A DNA stretch of 64,000 bases. Source: Ruminococcus flavefaciens. GTDB lineage: Bacteria; Bacillota; Clostridia; Oscillospirales; Ruminococcaceae. Each line of letters opens with the position of its first letter. Within the stretch, counting starts at the first letter, position 1. Below the pieces are notes generated by a model. It made no database searches. It was not told where the DNA came from and saw only the letters and a program-made list of their open reading frames with translations. The translations under genes were made by a program, and so were the position numbers. Where the stretch lies: contig JAMPAU010000003.1 of NCBI GenBank assembly GCA_023667045.1, forward strand, positions 141,192 through 205,191, read 5' to 3'. Shown in pieces: positions 1-8,589 of the stretch.

Positions 1-1680
1 GTCTGCAACCGGAATGATTCTCACCTGTTCCGGAGCAACCCACAAAGGCATAGCACCTGCATATTTTTCAATCATATATGCAAGAGTTCTCTCGTAACAG
101 CCGAGTGATGTTCTGTGAATGATATACGGACGTTTTTTAGTGCCGTCAACGTCAACGTACTCCATACCGAATTTTTCAGCAAGCAACATATCAATCTGAA
201 TTGTAACAAGTGTGTCTTCCTTGCCGTAAACGTTCTTGTACTGAATATCGAGCTTAGGACCATAGAATGCAGCCTCGTCAATGCCTATTTCGTACTCAAC
301 GCCGAGATGGTCAAGGATTTTAGCCATAACAGCCTGTGCTTCCTCCCACTGTTCAGCCGTACCCTCGTACTTGTTTTTGGGGTTTGCAGGGTCCCACTGT
401 GAGAATCTAAAAGTACAGTCTTCAAGAAGTCCTACAGTGCCGAGCATTTCCTTTGCGAGTTCAAGACAGTCTTTAAATTCTTCTTCAAGCTGGTCGGGAC
501 GGAGTATAAGGTGTCCCTCTGAAATAGTAAACTGACGGACACGTATAAGACCGTGCATTTCGCCGGAGTCTTCTTTTCTGAAAAGCGTAGAAGTTTCGCC
601 CAGTCTCATAGGCAAATCACGGTAAGAACGCTGTCTGTTGAGGAATACTTGATACTGGAAAGGACAGGTCATCGGACGGAGTGCAAAGCATTCCTTTGTT
701 TCATCATAGGGGTCGCCTAGAATAAACATTCCGTCAAGATAGTGGTCCCAGTGTCCCGAGATTTTATAGAGTTCTCTCTTTGCAAGGTAAGGTGTTTTAG
801 TGAGTAAATAGCCGTGTTTCTGCTCAACATCCTCAACCCAACGCTGTAAAGTCTGAATAACTCTTGCACCCTTAGGAAGAATTATCGGAAGTCCCTGACC
901 TATGCAGTCAACAGTTGTGAAGTATTCGAGTTCACGACCGAGTTTATTATGGTCACGGAGTTTGGCTTCTTCACGCTGTTTGATGTCTGCTTCAAGGTCG
1001 GCGTTTTTCGGGTATGCAACAGCGTATACACGTGAGAGCATTTTATTCTTTTCTGAACCTCTCCAGTAAGCACCAGTACATGAAAGGAGTTTGAAAGCCT
1101 TTACAGGAGCGGTAGTCATAAGGTGCGGACCTGCACAGAGGTCAATAAATTCTCCCTGCTTATAGAAAGAAATCGGCTCGCCCTTGCCTACGTGTTCTTC
1201 ACAGAGTTCAACCTTGTAAGGCTCGTCCATTTCTTTTAGTTTAGCTATAGCGTCTTCCGGAGAGAGTTCAAACTGTTCAAGCGGAAGACCCTCTTTTACG
1301 ATTTTTTTCATTTCAGTCTCGATTTTTTCGAGTTCTTCCTGTGTGAAAGGCTTTTCAATGTCGAAATCATAGTAAAAACCGTTATCAATAGCCGGACCTA
1401 TAGCAAGTTTTGCCTCCGGATAAAGTCTCTTTACAGCCTGTGCGAGAATGTGGGAGGCTGTATGCCAAAAAGTCTTTTTGCCGTCTATGCTGTCAAAAGT
1501 GCATACTTCAAAATTGCAGTCGCTTTCTATAACTGTTCTGAGGTCTTTAACCTCGCCGTTGATTTTAACACAGCATGAAGCTTTATACAGACCCATGCCG
1601 ATACCCTTGATGATTTCATAAGCCGGAGCGGAATTTTCGATTTCACGTACACTTCCGTCTTTTAAAGTTAATTTAATCAT
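1..1680 (-). CDS. thrS: Threonyl-tRNA synthetase, C-terminus cut by window edge
   Basis: Charges tRNA-Thr with threonine in the cytoplasm. 560 codons are visible, from an ATG at 1680 preceded by AAAGGAG. An N-terminal TGS-like region (about residues 1-60) is followed by the editing domain with HTASH (H73/H77) and then the class II catalytic core; the last visible residues (AMPLWVAPEQVRIIPVAD) match the start of the anticodon-binding domain. The family is usually about 635-640 aa, so roughly 75 residues lie outside the window. It is the second gene of a T-box-controlled transcript. Product identity is firm. Confidence 0.96.
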   Translation of the reverse strand, partial: MIKLTLKDGSVREIENSAPAYEIIKGIGMGLYKASCCVKINGEVKDLRTVIESDCNFEVCTFDSIDGKKTFWHTASHILAQAVKRLYPEAKLAIGPAIDNGFYYDFDIEKPFTQEELEKIETEMKKIVKEGLPLEQFELSPEDAIAKLKEMDEPYKVELCEEHVGKGEPISFYKQGEFIDLCAGPHLMTTAPVKAFKLLSCTGAYWRGSEKNKMLSRVYAVAYPKNADLEADIKQREEAKLRDHNKLGRELEYFTTVDCIGQGLPIILPKGARVIQTLQRWVEDVEQKHGYLLTKTPYLAKRELYKISGHWDHYLDGMFILGDPYDETKECFALRPMTCPFQYQVFLNRQRSYRDLPMRLGETSTLFRKEDSGEMHGLIRVRQFTISEGHLILRPDQLEEEFKDCLELAKEMLGTVGLLEDCTFRFSQWDPANPKNKYEGTAEQWEEAQAVMAKILDHLGVEYEIGIDEAAFYGPKLDIQYKNVYGKEDTLVTIQIDMLLAEKFGMEYVDVDGTKKRPYIIHRTSLGCYERTLAYMIEKYAGAMPLWVAPEQVRIIPVAD

Positions 1681-1706
1681 GGTTTTTTATCTCCTTTGTA
1701 AAATTT

Positions 1707-2081
1707 TTATAACCAGCCGACAATTTCAATGCCGTTGTCGTAACCGAGTTCCAGAGAGAGAGGTTTTAAATAGCCGTCATTGCTGTCAACATAGAAACAT
1801 ACAACAACGCCGTCCTCGTCGATGTCGATATATGCACTTGTGATTTGAATATTATCGGCAAGAGTTTCAGAAAAGCCGTCATAATAGCCCTCATCAGAAA
1901 TTATTTCAGCTATTTTCTTTTTGTTGCGGTTCAGCTTGTCGAGTTTCTGAGCGATTTCGCTGAAATTGTCCATAATTTCCTGCTGTTCCTCGACATAGAA
2001 ACGTATGGTTACATCATTTTCCCACAGTTTGTAGGAAATTTCAAAAGCTTCTTCTTTTTCGTTGTACTTAATCTGATTCAT
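1707..2081 (-). CDS. Small acidic protein of unknown function in the thrS T-box operon
   Basis: 124 aa from ATG at 2081, chosen because AAAGGAG lies 7 bases upstream; a longer frame runs to 2144 but has no ribosome site and would start inside the T-box terminator. The protein is rich in Glu/Asp, has no signal or membrane segment, and ends in beta-rich stretches (ITSAYIDIDEDGVVVCFYVD). It vaguely resembles small DUF2262/DUF2004-type proteins, but I cannot assign a family. It sits between the T-box leader and thrS, 26 bases before the thrS start, so its synthesis should rise when threonyl-tRNA charging falls. No function is implied beyond that co-regulation. Confidence 0.75.
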   Translation of the reverse strand: MNQIKYNEKEEAFEISYKLWENDVTIRFYVEEQQEIMDNFSEIAQKLDKLNRNKKKIAEIISDEGYYDGFSETLADNIQITSAYIDIDEDGVVVCFYVDSNDGYLKPLSLELGYDNGIEIVGWL

Positions 2082-2104
2082 TTTTTCAACTCCTTTGCAG
2101 TAAA

Positions 2105-2365
2105 TTTTTAAATAAAAAAGTCCCTCACGCCTGTAAAAAGGCACAAGGGACGACTATAAAACCGTGATTCCACCCTGATTCACACAGAAAGATTCTTCCG
2201 TATCTCATTGGCTCTTTAACGGGAGCGACCGGCGTTTATTGGACGCACTCAGAGGGGGTATGCTTAAAGTTTAACCGCTGACTGTCTCACAGCTTATGAC
2301 AGTCTCTCTGAAAAACGGCACAGCAACAGAAAGCCTTCCTCATCACAGATTTGATATATTGTAAT
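2105..2365 (-). promoter_or_regulatory. T-box riboswitch leader (threonine type) of the thrS operon
   Basis: On the minus strand the leader carries the conserved T-box sequence CAGGGTGGAATCACGG (2162-2177) just before a strong intrinsic terminator (2114-2151). The upstream 150 bases are rich in paired segments, including GACTGTC/GACAGTC. T-box leaders bind uncharged tRNA and switch between terminator and antiterminator. The downstream gene thrS predicts a threonine specifier; an ACC triplet at 2257-2259 is a candidate, but I did not fold Stem I, so that assignment is weak. The T-box call itself is strong. Confidence 0.92.
2114..2151 (-). terminator. Intrinsic terminator of the T-box leader
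   Basis: GTCCCTTGTGCC pairs with GGCGTGAGGGAC across a 9-base loop and is followed by six T on the minus strand. It lies directly after the T-box sequence and is the regulated terminator of the leader. Confidence 0.9.
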
Positions 2366-2366
2366 A

Positions 2367-2395
2367 ATAATATCATAAAATTCCGGACTTGTCAA
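2367..2395 (-). promoter_or_regulatory. Promoter of the T-box thrS operon
   Basis: Minus-strand TTGACA (2390-2395), 17-base spacer, TATTAT (2367-2372). Its position just upstream of the leader fits the transcript start. Confidence 0.85.
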
Positions 2396-2506
2396 GAGTG
2401 ATTTTCAGAAAAATTGCACCTTGAAATCATTTCCAGAGTTAATAATGTATCTTATGCCGGATTTTCTTTTTTCGGAGAGCGACATAAGGTAAAAGAATAT
2501 ATATAA

Positions 2507-3889
2507 TTATTTCTGCATATATTCGTCCATAGCCTTAGCCGAAGCCTTACCTGCACCCATAGCAAGAATTACCGTTGCCGCACCTGTAACAGCATCGCCA
2601 CCGGCATATACGCCCTCTTTTGAGGTAAGACCGTTTTCGTCTGCAATAATACCGCCCCACTTCTGAGTGTCAAGACCCTTTGTTGTGGACTTGATAAGCG
2701 GATTCGGTGAAGTACCGATAGACATAATAACACTGTCGGTTTCTATTTCAATGAAAGCGTCCGGAATCGGCACTGGTCTTGCTCTGCCGGAATCGTCTGG
2801 CTCAGAAAGTTCCATCTGCTGACATACTATGCTTTTTACCCAGCCTTTTTCATCGGACTTTATCTCAACAGGGTTTGTAAGGAACTTGAAAATAATTCCT
2901 TCTTCCTTAGCGTGTTCTATTTCCTCAAGACGTGCTGGGAGTTCATTTTCTGTACGTCTGTAGACGATATATACTTCTGCACCCATTCTCTTTGCACAGC
3001 GTGCAGCGTCCATAGCAACATTACCGCCTCCGACTACAACAGCCTTTTTGCCAGCCTGTACCGGTGTGGAACTATCCGGCTTGTACGCTTTCATGAGGTT
3101 GATTCTTGTGAGGAACTCGTTAGCAGAGTAAACGCCGTTGAGGTTTTCGCCCTTTATCTTCATGAAACGTGGCAGTCCTGCACCCGAACCGATAAATATG
3201 CTCTCAAAACCTTCTTCTTCCATGAGTTCATCAACGGATATGGTTTTTCCGACAACTGTATTTGTTTCGATTTTAACGCCCAGAGCTTTAAGTCCGTCGA
3301 TTTCTTTCTGAACTATAGACTTAGGAAGTCTGAACTCCGGAATACCATAAGATAATACGCCTCCGGCAACATGGAGAGCCTCGAAAACAGTAACGTCATA
3401 GCCTTTTTTAGCAAGGTCTCCTGCACAGGCAAGTCCGGACGGACCAGAGCCTATTACGGCAACCTTATGACCGTTTGATACAGGCTTTTCAACAGGAGCT
3501 TCCGGCTGTGCATTGTGCCAGTCAGCGACGAATCTTTCAAGACGACCAATTGCTACCGGTTCGCCCTTTATGCCACGCACGCACTTTGCTTCGCACTGAG
3601 TTTCCTGCGGACATACTCTGCCACATACTGCCGGCAGTGAGCTTGACCTTGTGATTATTTTATATGCTTCCTCAAAATTTCCCTCTGCTACCTGCTGAAT
3701 GAATGCCGGAATATCAATCTGTACCGGACAGCCTTTTACGCATGGTTTATTTTTGCAGTTGAGACATCTTTTAGCTTCGTCTATAGCCTGTTCTTCTGTG
3801 TAGCCGAGAGCCACTTCTCCGAAATTCTTGTTTCTTACGTCCGGATTCTGTACGGGCATTTCGTTTTTCTTTAATGACATATTAGGCAT
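2507..3889 (-). CDS. nfnB: NfnB: large subunit of NADH-dependent ferredoxin:NADP+ oxidoreductase (GltA-like)
   Basis: 460 aa, similar to the small subunit of glutamate synthase. The N-terminal Cys-rich region (CLNCKNKPCVKGCP, then CGRVCPQETQCEAKC) binds iron-sulfur clusters; next comes an FAD site (VAVIGSGPSGLACAGDLAKKG, about residues 143-163) and an NADPH Rossmann fold (VVVGGGNVAMDAARCA). Alone it could be called gltD/gltA, but no glutamate synthase large subunit is nearby. The gene directly upstream encodes a ferredoxin-NADP reductase-like partner only one base away, the pairing seen in NfnAB, which couples NADH and reduced ferredoxin to NADPH formation by electron bifurcation. Cytoplasmic and soluble. 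Confidence 0.88.
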   Translation of the reverse strand: MPNMSLKKNEMPVQNPDVRNKNFGEVALGYTEEQAIDEAKRCLNCKNKPCVKGCPVQIDIPAFIQQVAEGNFEEAYKIITRSSSLPAVCGRVCPQETQCEAKCVRGIKGEPVAIGRLERFVADWHNAQPEAPVEKPVSNGHKVAVIGSGPSGLACAGDLAKKGYDVTVFEALHVAGGVLSYGIPEFRLPKSIVQKEIDGLKALGVKIETNTVVGKTISVDELMEEEGFESIFIGSGAGLPRFMKIKGENLNGVYSANEFLTRINLMKAYKPDSSTPVQAGKKAVVVGGGNVAMDAARCAKRMGAEVYIVYRRTENELPARLEEIEHAKEEGIIFKFLTNPVEIKSDEKGWVKSIVCQQMELSEPDDSGRARPVPIPDAFIEIETDSVIMSIGTSPNPLIKSTTKGLDTQKWGGIIADENGLTSKEGVYAGGDAVTGAATVILAMGAGKASAKAMDEYMQK

Positions 3890-3890
3890 T

Positions 3891-4733
3891 TTATTTTACC
3901 TCCTGTTTGAAAAGATTACAAGTATCTTCATGTGCCTTTCTTTCAAAGGGCTTGTACATTGCACCACGTGACATAGCTTCATCAAAGTCTATGAGGTGAC
4001 CGTCAAATTCAGGACCGTCAACACAGGCGAACTTTGTTTCACCGCCTACAGTAAGACGGCAACCACCGCACATTCCTGTACCGTCAATCATGATAGGATT
4101 CATTGAGGCAACAGTGGGTATTTCATACTGCTTTGTAAGCTGACAGACAAACTTCATCATGATAAGCGGACCTATTGTTATAACTCTGTCATATTTTTCA
4201 CCGCTGTCAATAAGCTTTTTGAGTGCGTCGGTAACAAGACCCTTTTCGCCTGCCGAGCCGTCGTCAGACATAAGCACGAACTTTGAACTTGACGCTCTGA
4301 ACTCGTCTTCCAAGATAACTAAATCCTTGTTTCTGAAACCTACTATTGAATGAACCTCAACGCCTAATTCGTGGAGTTTCTTTGCTACAGGGTAGGCGAT
4401 AGCACAGCCGACACCTCCTCCGACAACAGCAACCTTTTTAAGACCGTCTGTTTCGGTAGCACGTCCGAGAGGTCCTGCAAAGTCGTGCAGACAGTCGCCC
4501 TCATTCATGTGATTGAGTTTTTCAGTAGTAGCACCTACAATCTGGAAAATTATTGTAACTGTACCTGCTGTGCGGTCGAAATCTGCTATAGTAAGCGGAA
4601 TGCGTTCGCCGTCCTCATCGGTTCTGAGGATAATAAACTGTCCCGGTTCGCATTTCTTTGCAACTCTGGGGGCGTTGATTTTCATAAGGGTAACAGTCGG
4701 GTTAAGACTTTTCTTTTCTAAAATTTCAAACAT
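3891..4733 (-). CDS. nfnA: NfnA: FAD/NAD-binding small subunit of the Nfn complex
   Basis: 280 aa, the usual length for NfnA or the sulfide-dehydrogenase beta-type subunit. The start at 4733 (MFEILEKK) has AAAGGAAA upstream; an extension to 4946 lacks a site and the family N-terminus is matched by MFEILEKK. It contains an FAD domain with IPLTIAD, an NAD-binding fold (VAVVGGGVGCAIAYPVA) and a C-terminal MCGGCRLTVGG plus CVDGPEFDGH segment for the 2Fe-2S cluster. It precedes nfnB by one base, so the two are co-translated. A closely related reading is a dihydroorotate dehydrogenase electron-transfer subunit, but no pyrD is adjacent. Confidence 0.87.
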   Translation of the reverse strand: MFEILEKKSLNPTVTLMKINAPRVAKKCEPGQFIILRTDEDGERIPLTIADFDRTAGTVTIIFQIVGATTEKLNHMNEGDCLHDFAGPLGRATETDGLKKVAVVGGGVGCAIAYPVAKKLHELGVEVHSIVGFRNKDLVILEDEFRASSSKFVLMSDDGSAGEKGLVTDALKKLIDSGEKYDRVITIGPLIMMKFVCQLTKQYEIPTVASMNPIMIDGTGMCGGCRLTVGGETKFACVDGPEFDGHLIDFDEAMSRGAMYKPFERKAHEDTCNLFKQEVK

Positions 4734-4760
4734 AAGAAAAAATTTCCTTTCATAAAAATG

Positions 4761-4780
4761 TGCCGTCATCTCCGACGGCA
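4761..4780 (-). promoter_or_regulatory. Hairpin in the 5' leader of nfnAB
   Basis: TGCCGTC and GACGGCA form a perfect 7-bp stem with a 6-base loop about 28 bases upstream of the nfnA start, just before its ribosome site. A short T run follows (CATTTTTATG), so it may act as a weak attenuator or stabilising hairpin. Confidence 0.45.
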
Positions 4781-4984
4781 ATAGTGGGTCATTTAATATT
4801 ATATCATATAATATCAAGTCGGGGAAATATAAATATTTTAATGTTGCTATTCTTTTATTGGCATTTATGGCGTAAAACAGCGTTTGATTAGATATACAAT
4901 CTGCACAAATATTTAACTGTGAAAATCCGTTCAGACAGAATAGCATTGCGGTTATCGGAATAAAGATATTCCTTTTTGTATATA

Positions 4985-5935
4985 TCAGCGATATTCACAG
5001 AAAGCCGTTTCGTTGCGTACTTCATAGAATTTATTTACAAGTTTCCGCTCCATATCAGAGAGTTTGTGACCTGCCGAGTATATCAGCATATCCTTGAAAC
5101 TATTATCATTGAAAGTGCATTTTCGCTGGACAAGGTTATATTTCTGACATAGGCTTTCCGGCACTGGAGAATCAAGCATGAAAGACTGCGGGACAGTCAG
5201 CAGAAAATCCAAAGCACTTCCTCTGTCGTACATACACACCTTGCGTACTGGAATATCTGCCGGACGGTTTGCGGAGTAAAGTTTTTCAACAGCCCCCGAA
5301 ACATACGGTATAGCGTCATCTCCCTGAGTGAGTTCTATATAGTTGCATGAGAGGTCTGAGTAGCATATGTTTTCTTCTTCTGCTGAGGGGTGTTCAGCAG
5401 ACATAACAGCCAGCATTTCAAACTCCCACAACAGCTTGCTTTTAAGGTTTTTTTCTTCAAGGAAGTCCGTGAAATATTTTTCGTGTGCCGTATTAAATCT
5501 GATTATTCCGAAATCATAGCCGTTGTCACGGACGTTTTCGATAGTACGCAGGGAATTAGTTTCACAGAAATAAACTTCCATATCTTCCGAGCCGTGAGTA
5601 TCGGCGATATATTCTGAAAAAGCCTTTGATATATAGCCGGTGCGTGGGACGGATATGCGGAGTTTTGTATTTTTGGATTTTTCGGGTGAGTGTATGGCTT
5701 CCATGTTGTCAATCTGCATGAGAATCTGCTTTGCATAGCCTAAGAATTTCAGACCTTGGTCGGTAGGTATAACGCCCTTTGAGGTACGTCTGAATATCGT
5801 GATTCCCAGCGTATTTTCCAGTTCCTTTATTGCCTTGCTCAGATTAGGCTGAGCCATGTACAGATTTTCGGCAGCCTGAGTGATTGAACGTGTCTTTTCA
5901 ATTTCGACCGCATACCTAAAATGAAGTGTATTCAC
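4985..5935 (-). CDS. LysR-family transcriptional regulator
   Basis: 316 aa, a normal LysR length. The N-terminal winged helix-turn-helix is plain (FRYAVEIEKTRSITQAAENLYMAQPNLSKAIKELE is split across residues 6-40; then GITIFRRTSKGVIPTDQG), followed by a periplasmic-binding-type effector domain. The start is a GTG at 5935 with AAGGAGG 7 bases upstream. It lies in the same direction as nfnAB, ending about 250 bases upstream of it, and 20 bases downstream of an acetyltransferase. Regulation of the nfn operon or of its own upstream genes is possible but only inferred from position. Confidence 0.9.
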   Translation of the reverse strand: MNTLHFRYAVEIEKTRSITQAAENLYMAQPNLSKAIKELENTLGITIFRRTSKGVIPTDQGLKFLGYAKQILMQIDNMEAIHSPEKSKNTKLRISVPRTGYISKAFSEYIADTHGSEDMEVYFCETNSLRTIENVRDNGYDFGIIRFNTAHEKYFTDFLEEKNLKSKLLWEFEMLAVMSAEHPSAEEENICYSDLSCNYIELTQGDDAIPYVSGAVEKLYSANRPADIPVRKVCMYDRGSALDFLLTVPQSFMLDSPVPESLCQKYNLVQRKCTFNDNSFKDMLIYSAGHKLSDMERKLVNKFYEVRNETAFCEYR

Positions 5936-5954
5936 AGCTTAACCTCCTTGTGAC

Positions 5955-6617
5955 TTACTTTATTATTTCCTCAACAGAATAATGCCTTGTTTTTTTCTTG
6001 GGTGGTTCGGGAATGGGTTCTGGTTCGGAGGGAGTTTCCGGTTCGGGTGGAATATATGTACTTTCCGGAATATCTTTTACCGGCTTGCACGGATTTCCCA
6101 CAGCTACCACCCCCGACGGTATATCTTTGGTTACGACGCTTCCTCCGCCTATAACAACATTGTCGCCGATAGTCACGCCCGGCATAACACATACGTTTCC
6201 ACCAATCCATACGTTACTGCCTACTTTTATCGGCTTTGCGTATTCAAGACCGGCGTTGCGTGCTTTATAGTCGAGCGGATGACCTGCCGTGAAAAAACTG
6301 CAATTCGGACCTATGAAAACATTATCGCCGAATATTACCTCTGCACAGTCAAGAATAACTAAATTGTGGTTGGAATAGAAGTTATCGCCGAGTATTATAT
6401 TATAGCCGTAGTCGCAGAAAAAATTCGGTTCTATCCAGGTATTTTCGCCCTTGAATGCAATAATCCTGCTGAGTAGTCTTTCACGTTTCTGAAAGTCATT
6501 GTATGTTACGGCGTTGTATTCGGCACAGAGTTTTTTAACGCTTATACGGTCGGCAGTAAGTTCTTTGTCACCGCCGTTGTAGAGTTCGCCGGACTGTTGT
6601 TTTTCCTTTTCGGTCAT
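5955..6617 (-). CDS. Sugar O-acetyltransferase (maltose acetyltransferase type) with Pro-rich tail
   Basis: 220 aa. Residues 1-60 match the maltose acetyltransferase N-terminal domain (GELYNGGDKEL), followed by a left-handed beta-helix of hexapeptide repeats (IGPNCSFFTAGHPLD, with the catalytic-type His) and VIGGGSVVTKDIPSGVVAVGNP. These enzymes move acetyl groups from acetyl-CoA to sugars or galactosides. The usual protein ends near residue 185; this one has an added tail of Pro/Glu repeats (PPEPETPSEPEPIPEPP) and then KKKTRHYSVEEIIK. The tail is unusual and could be a linker or docking segment. Start ATG at 6617 has AGGAGG-like bases upstream. Confidence 0.88.
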   Translation of the reverse strand: MTEKEKQQSGELYNGGDKELTADRISVKKLCAEYNAVTYNDFQKRERLLSRIIAFKGENTWIEPNFFCDYGYNIILGDNFYSNHNLVILDCAEVIFGDNVFIGPNCSFFTAGHPLDYKARNAGLEYAKPIKVGSNVWIGGNVCVMPGVTIGDNVVIGGGSVVTKDIPSGVVAVGNPCKPVKDIPESTYIPPEPETPSEPEPIPEPPKKKTRHYSVEEIIK

Positions 6618-6647
6618 TTTTAATCCTCCTTTTAAATATTAAATTTA

Positions 6648-7352
6648 TTATCCAAGATTATCTATTGCATATTGTGCTTCTTCCGGAGTAAATTGCTCTC
6701 CATATTCTGATACAAGCTGGTCATATATACTGGCAGTTGACATTGCCATATCGTTCTGATAACTTTTAGCTTTTTCAAGAGCATTTCTGTTGTAATCTGT
6801 TACAAGATTGTCTATAGCATACTGTGCTTCTTCCGGAGTAAATTGCTCTCCATATTCTGATGTAAGCTGTTCATAAATTTTCATTTTAGACATATATAAA
6901 TTATCACTGTAAGATTCAGCTTTTTTAAGAGCGTTAGCATTATAATCAGCATTTAAATTTTCAAGGGCATAATTGGCAGCTTCTGGTGAAAATTTTTCCA
7001 CATACTCTGATGTAAGCTGGTCATACAATTTTGCTCTTGACATATATAAAGTATCACTATATGACTGAGCTCTTTTAAGAGCATTTTTATAATCAGCAGG
7101 CACGTCAGGTGTATCTTCCGACACGTCAGGTGTATCTTCCTGCAAATCATTTGTTACAGGTTGAGTAATATCATTTTCATTAGTTTCTGATTCAGTAATT
7201 TGTTCAGGTCTGTTTTTAGTGGATGTATCTGGTTCTGAGGTTTTATTACCACTGTTTCCGATGCCGATAATTGCCACTATTATTATACAAAGCACACTTA
7301 GACAGCCACAACCTGCTGTTTTCTTCTTTTTGGAAATTTCTTTATTTTTCAT
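6648..7352 (-). CDS. Membrane-anchored protein with three Ltp (PF07553-type) repeats
   Basis: 234 aa from ATG at 7352, which has AAAAGGAG upstream; a longer frame to 7433 has no site and overlaps ddl. Residues 12-33 (CGCLSVLCIIIVAIIGIG) form a membrane anchor, then a polar linker, then three near-identical repeats of about 45 residues (ALKKAESYSDNLYMSKMKIYEQL and EQFTPEEAQYAIDNL). This repeat is the helix-turn-helix-like domain of host-cell-surface lipoprotein Ltp, known from phage superinfection exclusion. No phage genes are nearby and it follows ddl by 13 bases. A role in blocking DNA injection is known only for phage relatives; here it is a guess. Confidence 0.8.
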   Translation of the reverse strand: MKNKEISKKKKTAGCGCLSVLCIIIVAIIGIGNSGNKTSEPDTSTKNRPEQITESETNENDITQPVTNDLQEDTPDVSEDTPDVPADYKNALKRAQSYSDTLYMSRAKLYDQLTSEYVEKFSPEAANYALENLNADYNANALKKAESYSDNLYMSKMKIYEQLTSEYGEQFTPEEAQYAIDNLVTDYNRNALEKAKSYQNDMAMSTASIYDQLVSEYGEQFTPEEAQYAIDNLG

Positions 7353-7365
7353 TTTTATTCTCCTT

Positions 7366-8562
7366 TTACATTTTACTTCCCTTACTACCCTTTGCCCCGA
7401 AACTTCCGCCGGAAGCAAGTATATTAGTATCAAAGGAATAGTTTATTTTTTCGCCCATTCTGTAGCGTTTGAGTGCAAGCTGTATCATTCTTTCGAGGAG
7501 TTCCGGATATTTAACTCCCTTAGGTTGCCACAGATAGAAAGCAAGCGAACCAGGTATAGTGTTTATTTCGTTTATGTAAACTTTATTGTCGTTCATGTCA
7601 ATCATGAAGTCTATACGTGTAACGCCGTTGCAACCGAGATAGCGGAATGCCTCAACAGCGGTCTTGCGAATAAATTCGTCCTGTTCTGGAGTGATGTCAG
7701 CAGGGATTTTTCTTTTAAGGGTAGCCATGCCCTTGCTACCTCCGGATTTACCACCGCCAACGTATTTCTGTTCATAGCTGAGAATATCATCAGTGCTTGC
7801 CTGTACTGGTTCTTCACATACAGAAGCCTCTGCACTTTCGCTGTCACCGACTACAGAGCAGTTTATCTCTTTCAGATTTACGACTGCCGGCTCAACAAGT
7901 ATTCTGTCAGAAAACTCAAATGCGTTTTCCATTGATTTAATGAGACCGTCTCTGTCCTTAGCCTTTGAGATACCAACGCTTGAACCTAGATTTATAGGCT
8001 TTACAATAACCGGATAGCCGAATTTCTTTTCCACCTTGTCGGCACATTCTTCTATGTGGTCAATCTCAAATGACGAAAATCTGCAACAGTCAAGCACAGG
8101 GAATCCAGCGTCTTTGAGGAGTATTTTCATAACGAATTTATCCATACCCACAGCAGAGGCGAGAACGTCACAGCCAACATATGGAATATCAAGGGTCTGT
8201 AAATAGCCCTGTAAAGCACCGTCTTCAACGTTAGTGCCGTGTACTATCGGGAATGCTATATCAACGTCTGAAATAACGTTAGAGCCGAATTTCTTCATTT
8301 TCTGTCTGATAAGCTGTACCTTTCCCTCGCTTCTAACGAAAACACAGGCGGTACACTCTTTGAGCATTTCTGGAATATTCTTGTATGAGTTTATATCAAA
8401 GAGCTTTTCGCCTGTCCAGAACTCATTCTGCTTAGTCATATAGACTGGAATTATGTTATATTTTTCCTTGTTAATGCTTGTCATAGCTTGAACGGCTGAA
8501 ATAACAGATACTTCATGTTCAACGCTTTTACCGCCGAAAAGTACAGCAAGATTGATTTTCAT
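7366..8562 (-). CDS. ddl: D-alanine--D-alanine ligase
   Basis: 398 aa, ATP-grasp enzyme making the D-Ala-D-Ala dipeptide for peptidoglycan. Seen: N-terminal LFGGKSVEHEVSVISA, the ATP-grasp core (PVIVKPINLGSSVGISKAKD), and C-terminal GCNGVTRIDFMID with YINEINTIPGSLAFYLW. It is about 40 residues longer than many Ddl proteins because of an insert near residues 253-285 containing GGGKSGGSKGM, the substrate-loop region. It follows murF by 27 bases, which fits: Ddl feeds its product to MurF. Start ATG at 8562 has AAAAGGAG upstream. Confidence 0.95.
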   Translation of the reverse strand: MKINLAVLFGGKSVEHEVSVISAVQAMTSINKEKYNIIPVYMTKQNEFWTGEKLFDINSYKNIPEMLKECTACVFVRSEGKVQLIRQKMKKFGSNVISDVDIAFPIVHGTNVEDGALQGYLQTLDIPYVGCDVLASAVGMDKFVMKILLKDAGFPVLDCCRFSSFEIDHIEECADKVEKKFGYPVIVKPINLGSSVGISKAKDRDGLIKSMENAFEFSDRILVEPAVVNLKEINCSVVGDSESAEASVCEEPVQASTDDILSYEQKYVGGGKSGGSKGMATLKRKIPADITPEQDEFIRKTAVEAFRYLGCNGVTRIDFMIDMNDNKVYINEINTIPGSLAFYLWQPKGVKYPELLERMIQLALKRYRMGEKINYSFDTNILASGGSFGAKGSKGSKM

Positions 8563-8589
8563 AATAAAAATTACTCCTTTTATATAAAA

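Noticed and set aside
2507-3889. Glutamate synthase small subunit (gltD)
   Set aside because: No large subunit nearby, and the adjacent ferredoxin-NADP reductase-like gene points to NfnAB.
4734-4946. N-terminal extension of nfnA
   Set aside because: No ribosome site, and the family N-terminus matches MFEILEKK at 4733.
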